Origin: Acidimicrobiia bacterium | GTDB taxonomy: Bacteria; Actinomycetota; Acidimicrobiia; Spongiisociales; SHLN01 | NCBI GenBank assembly: GCA_030624805.1 | Contig: JAUXJL010000114.1 | Location: forward strand, 1-6,731 | Direction of reading: 5' to 3' | Length of the DNA: 6,731 bases | In this document: in pieces, positions 5,878 to 6,731 of the stretch | How the letters are laid out: every line of letters begins with the position of its first letter | Numbering within the stretch: the stretch's first letter is position 1 | Position numbers and translations under genes: made by a program | The notes under the pieces: model-generated | Database searches by the model: none | The model's input: only the letters and a program-made list of their open reading frames with translations | Told to the model about the DNA's origin: nothing

Positions 5878-6291
5878 CTACGACAGTTCGGTTTGACGGC
5901 TGCGATTGGGGAGGTTTGTTCCCAACTCCCCGGTCCCGGTTGCGGGATCCTCAGCATTCCGAAGCCAGGCCTTCGGACGATGCCCGACTTCCCTTTCACA
6001 CACACAGACAAACGTGAGCATGTCGTCGCGCGTGTAGCGGATCTCGCTGTTTGGTATGTAGACAGTCGTTCTGATGAATGGGCAGTAGGCGGCGAGATCC
6101 CGCTCCTCCAGGGCGCCCTCATCGAGCGATCGGGCCTTCTGCAACCGGTCGGCCCGCCCGCGGAGGCGGTCGACTTCCTCGAGCAACTCAGTACGTTTCT
6201 CGGCATCATCAGTTGATGCCACCAGAGCCATATAGCGATGCCAGCCTGCCAGCAGGGCTTCAAAAGCGTCGTTGAACACTTGGTGAACCAT
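5878..6291 (-). CDS. Hypothetical protein, unrecognised, 137 residues
   Basis: I do not recognise this protein. It begins MVHQVFNDAFEALLAGWHRYM and has a charged helical stretch with coiled-coil character (about residues 27-62, rich in E, R, L, D). A Cys-containing part follows, with YCPF (69-72) and FVCVCE (94-99), and the C-terminal 25 residues are polar and probably disordered. There is no signal peptide or membrane helix. Support for coding: uninterrupted frame, third positions mostly G or C (clearest in the middle), and a snug fit 31 bp from the convergent lysS stop and 42 bp after the acyltransferase stop. Against: no Shine-Dalgarno before the ATG and no known family. Both spacings fit a second gene downstream of the acyltransferase on the same transcript. 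The three Cys are too few for a confident metal-site call. Confidence 0.5.
   Translation of the reverse strand: MVHQVFNDAFEALLAGWHRYMALVASTDDAEKRTELLEEVDRLRGRADRLQKARSLDEGALEERDLAAYCPFIRTTVYIPNSEIRYTRDDMLTFVCVCEREVGHRPKAWLRNAEDPATGTGELGTNLPNRSRQTELS
5958..5977. other. Perfect 7-bp inverted repeat with 6-nt loop
   Basis: TCCGAAG (5958-5964) and CTTCGGA (5971-5977) are exact reverse complements around a 6-nt loop. It lies about 110 bp past the lysS stop, inside the minus-strand hypothetical frame. No T-run follows on either strand, so it is not a classical intrinsic terminator, though it could stabilise an RNA 3' end. No better hairpin is seen between the convergent genes. Confidence 0.3.
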
Positions 6292-6333
6292 GCCAAGGTA
6301 TCGACGCGACGGTGGCCGGTCTTGAGAGAACGG

Positions 6334-6731
6334 CTAGTGGCCGGCCCAGCGTCGGGTGGCGAGCGATTCAATGACTTCGACCCGGCGCAGCACATCGCGT
6401 ATCTCGTCGCCGAAGGCTCGATGCTCTTCGGCCGTGCATGCTTCGTCGAGCAACCCACGGTTCTCGGCCAGCTGGAAGGCCGACGCGAACAGAACTTGCG
6501 AGACGGACTCCTCGGCCGCGATGCGGTTCTGCAGCCGATACTGCTTGCCGAGCAACATCGATTGCTCAATGGCCGCCTTCTTGTCGATGGGCCCTTGAGC
6601 GATTGTGAGTACATCGGCTACCACCTGATAGGCCTCCATGAACGGTCGGAGCGTCCAATGGGCTCGGAGAATGCGTAGTTGTCTGAGCAACTCCTGGATC
6701 GGCTCAGCGCCGTCACCGAGGCGTTGTTCCC
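6334..6731 (-). CDS. plsB: Glycerol-3-phosphate acyltransferase, C-terminal fragment
   Basis: Only the last 131 residues are in the window; the frame is open to the right edge, so the gene starts beyond it. A TTG at 6690 is an internal Leu rather than a start, since 13 further sense codons precede it (EQRLGDGAEPIQE). The visible part is helical and resembles the C-terminal domain of PlsB-type enzymes: LRPFMEAYQVVADVL, a LGKQYRLQNRI segment, then EESVSQVLFASAFQLAENRGLL and a closing arginine-rich helix. PlsB acylates the sn-1 position of glycerol-3-phosphate at the membrane, the first step of phospholipid synthesis. The catalytic HX4D motif would lie outside the window, so identity rests on the C-terminal pattern only; another acyltransferase of the family remains possible. 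It converges on lysS. Confidence 0.7.
   Translation of the reverse strand, partial: EQRLGDGAEPIQELLRQLRILRAHWTLRPFMEAYQVVADVLTIAQGPIDKKAAIEQSMLLGKQYRLQNRIAAEESVSQVLFASAFQLAENRGLLDEACTAEEHRAFGDEIRDVLRRVEVIESLATRRWAGH

Noticed and set aside
5958..5977. Hairpin as the lysS rho-independent terminator
   Set aside because: No T-tract follows on either strand and it lies about 110 bp beyond the stop inside another reading frame, so it is listed only as an inverted repeat.
6312..6344. Direct repeat GTGGCCGG at 6312-6319 and 6337-6344
   Set aside because: Only 8 bp and GC-rich, straddling the acyltransferase stop; it also forms a weak 6-bp stem with a 21-nt loop. Not distinguishable from chance.
5592..6614. 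340-residue minus-strand open frame
   Set aside because: Its product is rich in Ser, Arg and Pro without domain character, overlaps the end of lysS, and is a shifted frame of the acyltransferase and the hypothetical gene.
5860..6678. Two plus-strand open frames after lysS (5860-6216 and 6238-6678)
   Set aside because: Both are antisense to better-supported minus-strand frames; the second is exactly opposite the acyltransferase C-terminus, and neither has recognisable motifs.

Overview
The window is high-GC and carries a tightly packed plus-strand run of six genes (positions 1-5846) for cofactor biosynthesis and translation. After it come about 0.9 kb that read best on the minus strand. The order folP - small gene - folK - Rossmann/DUF2520 gene - panC - coaX - lysS resembles the actinobacterial folate/pantothenate/lysS neighbourhood, for example the Mycobacterium tuberculosis Rv3608c-Rv3598c region as I remember it. 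The GC-rich codons, the DUF2520 gene beside panC, the type III pantothenate kinase and an adjoining plsB-type acyltransferase all fit a member of the Actinomycetota. An uncultured or Acidimicrobiia-like lineage is my guess; the class cannot be settled from this sequence alone.

Layout. Positions 1-822 hold dihydropteroate synthase (folP), open at the left edge. Positions 822-1298 hold a small protein that looks like a dual-specificity phosphatase fold with its catalytic Cys and Arg replaced; it sits where folB is often found. A 52-bp gap with a short 7-bp tandem repeat follows. Positions 1351-1899 are folK, 1896-2708 the Rossmann/DUF2520 protein, 2705-3598 panC, 3598-4362 coaX and 4359-5846 lysS. 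Every plus-strand junction except the one before folK is a 1- or 4-base stop/start overlap, so the genes are probably one transcription unit with translational coupling. On the minus strand, converging on lysS, lie the C-terminal part of a glycerol-3-phosphate acyltransferase (6731-6334, running off the right edge) and an unrecognised 137-residue reading frame (6291-5878).

How the genes work together. FolK activates 6-hydroxymethyl-dihydropterin and FolP joins it to p-aminobenzoate, giving dihydropteroate for folate. PanC makes pantothenate and CoaX phosphorylates it toward coenzyme A. The DUF2520 protein is a plausible ketopantoate reductase. Pantoate synthesis draws its one-carbon unit from a folate derivative, which gives the folate-pantothenate pairing metabolic sense. 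LysS charges tRNA-Lys. No folB, panD, panB or panE is seen here. There is no sign of a mobile element, CRISPR array, tRNA, rRNA or defence system. The most unusual item is the inactivated phosphatase-like protein in the folate operon; the rest is mainly housekeeping.
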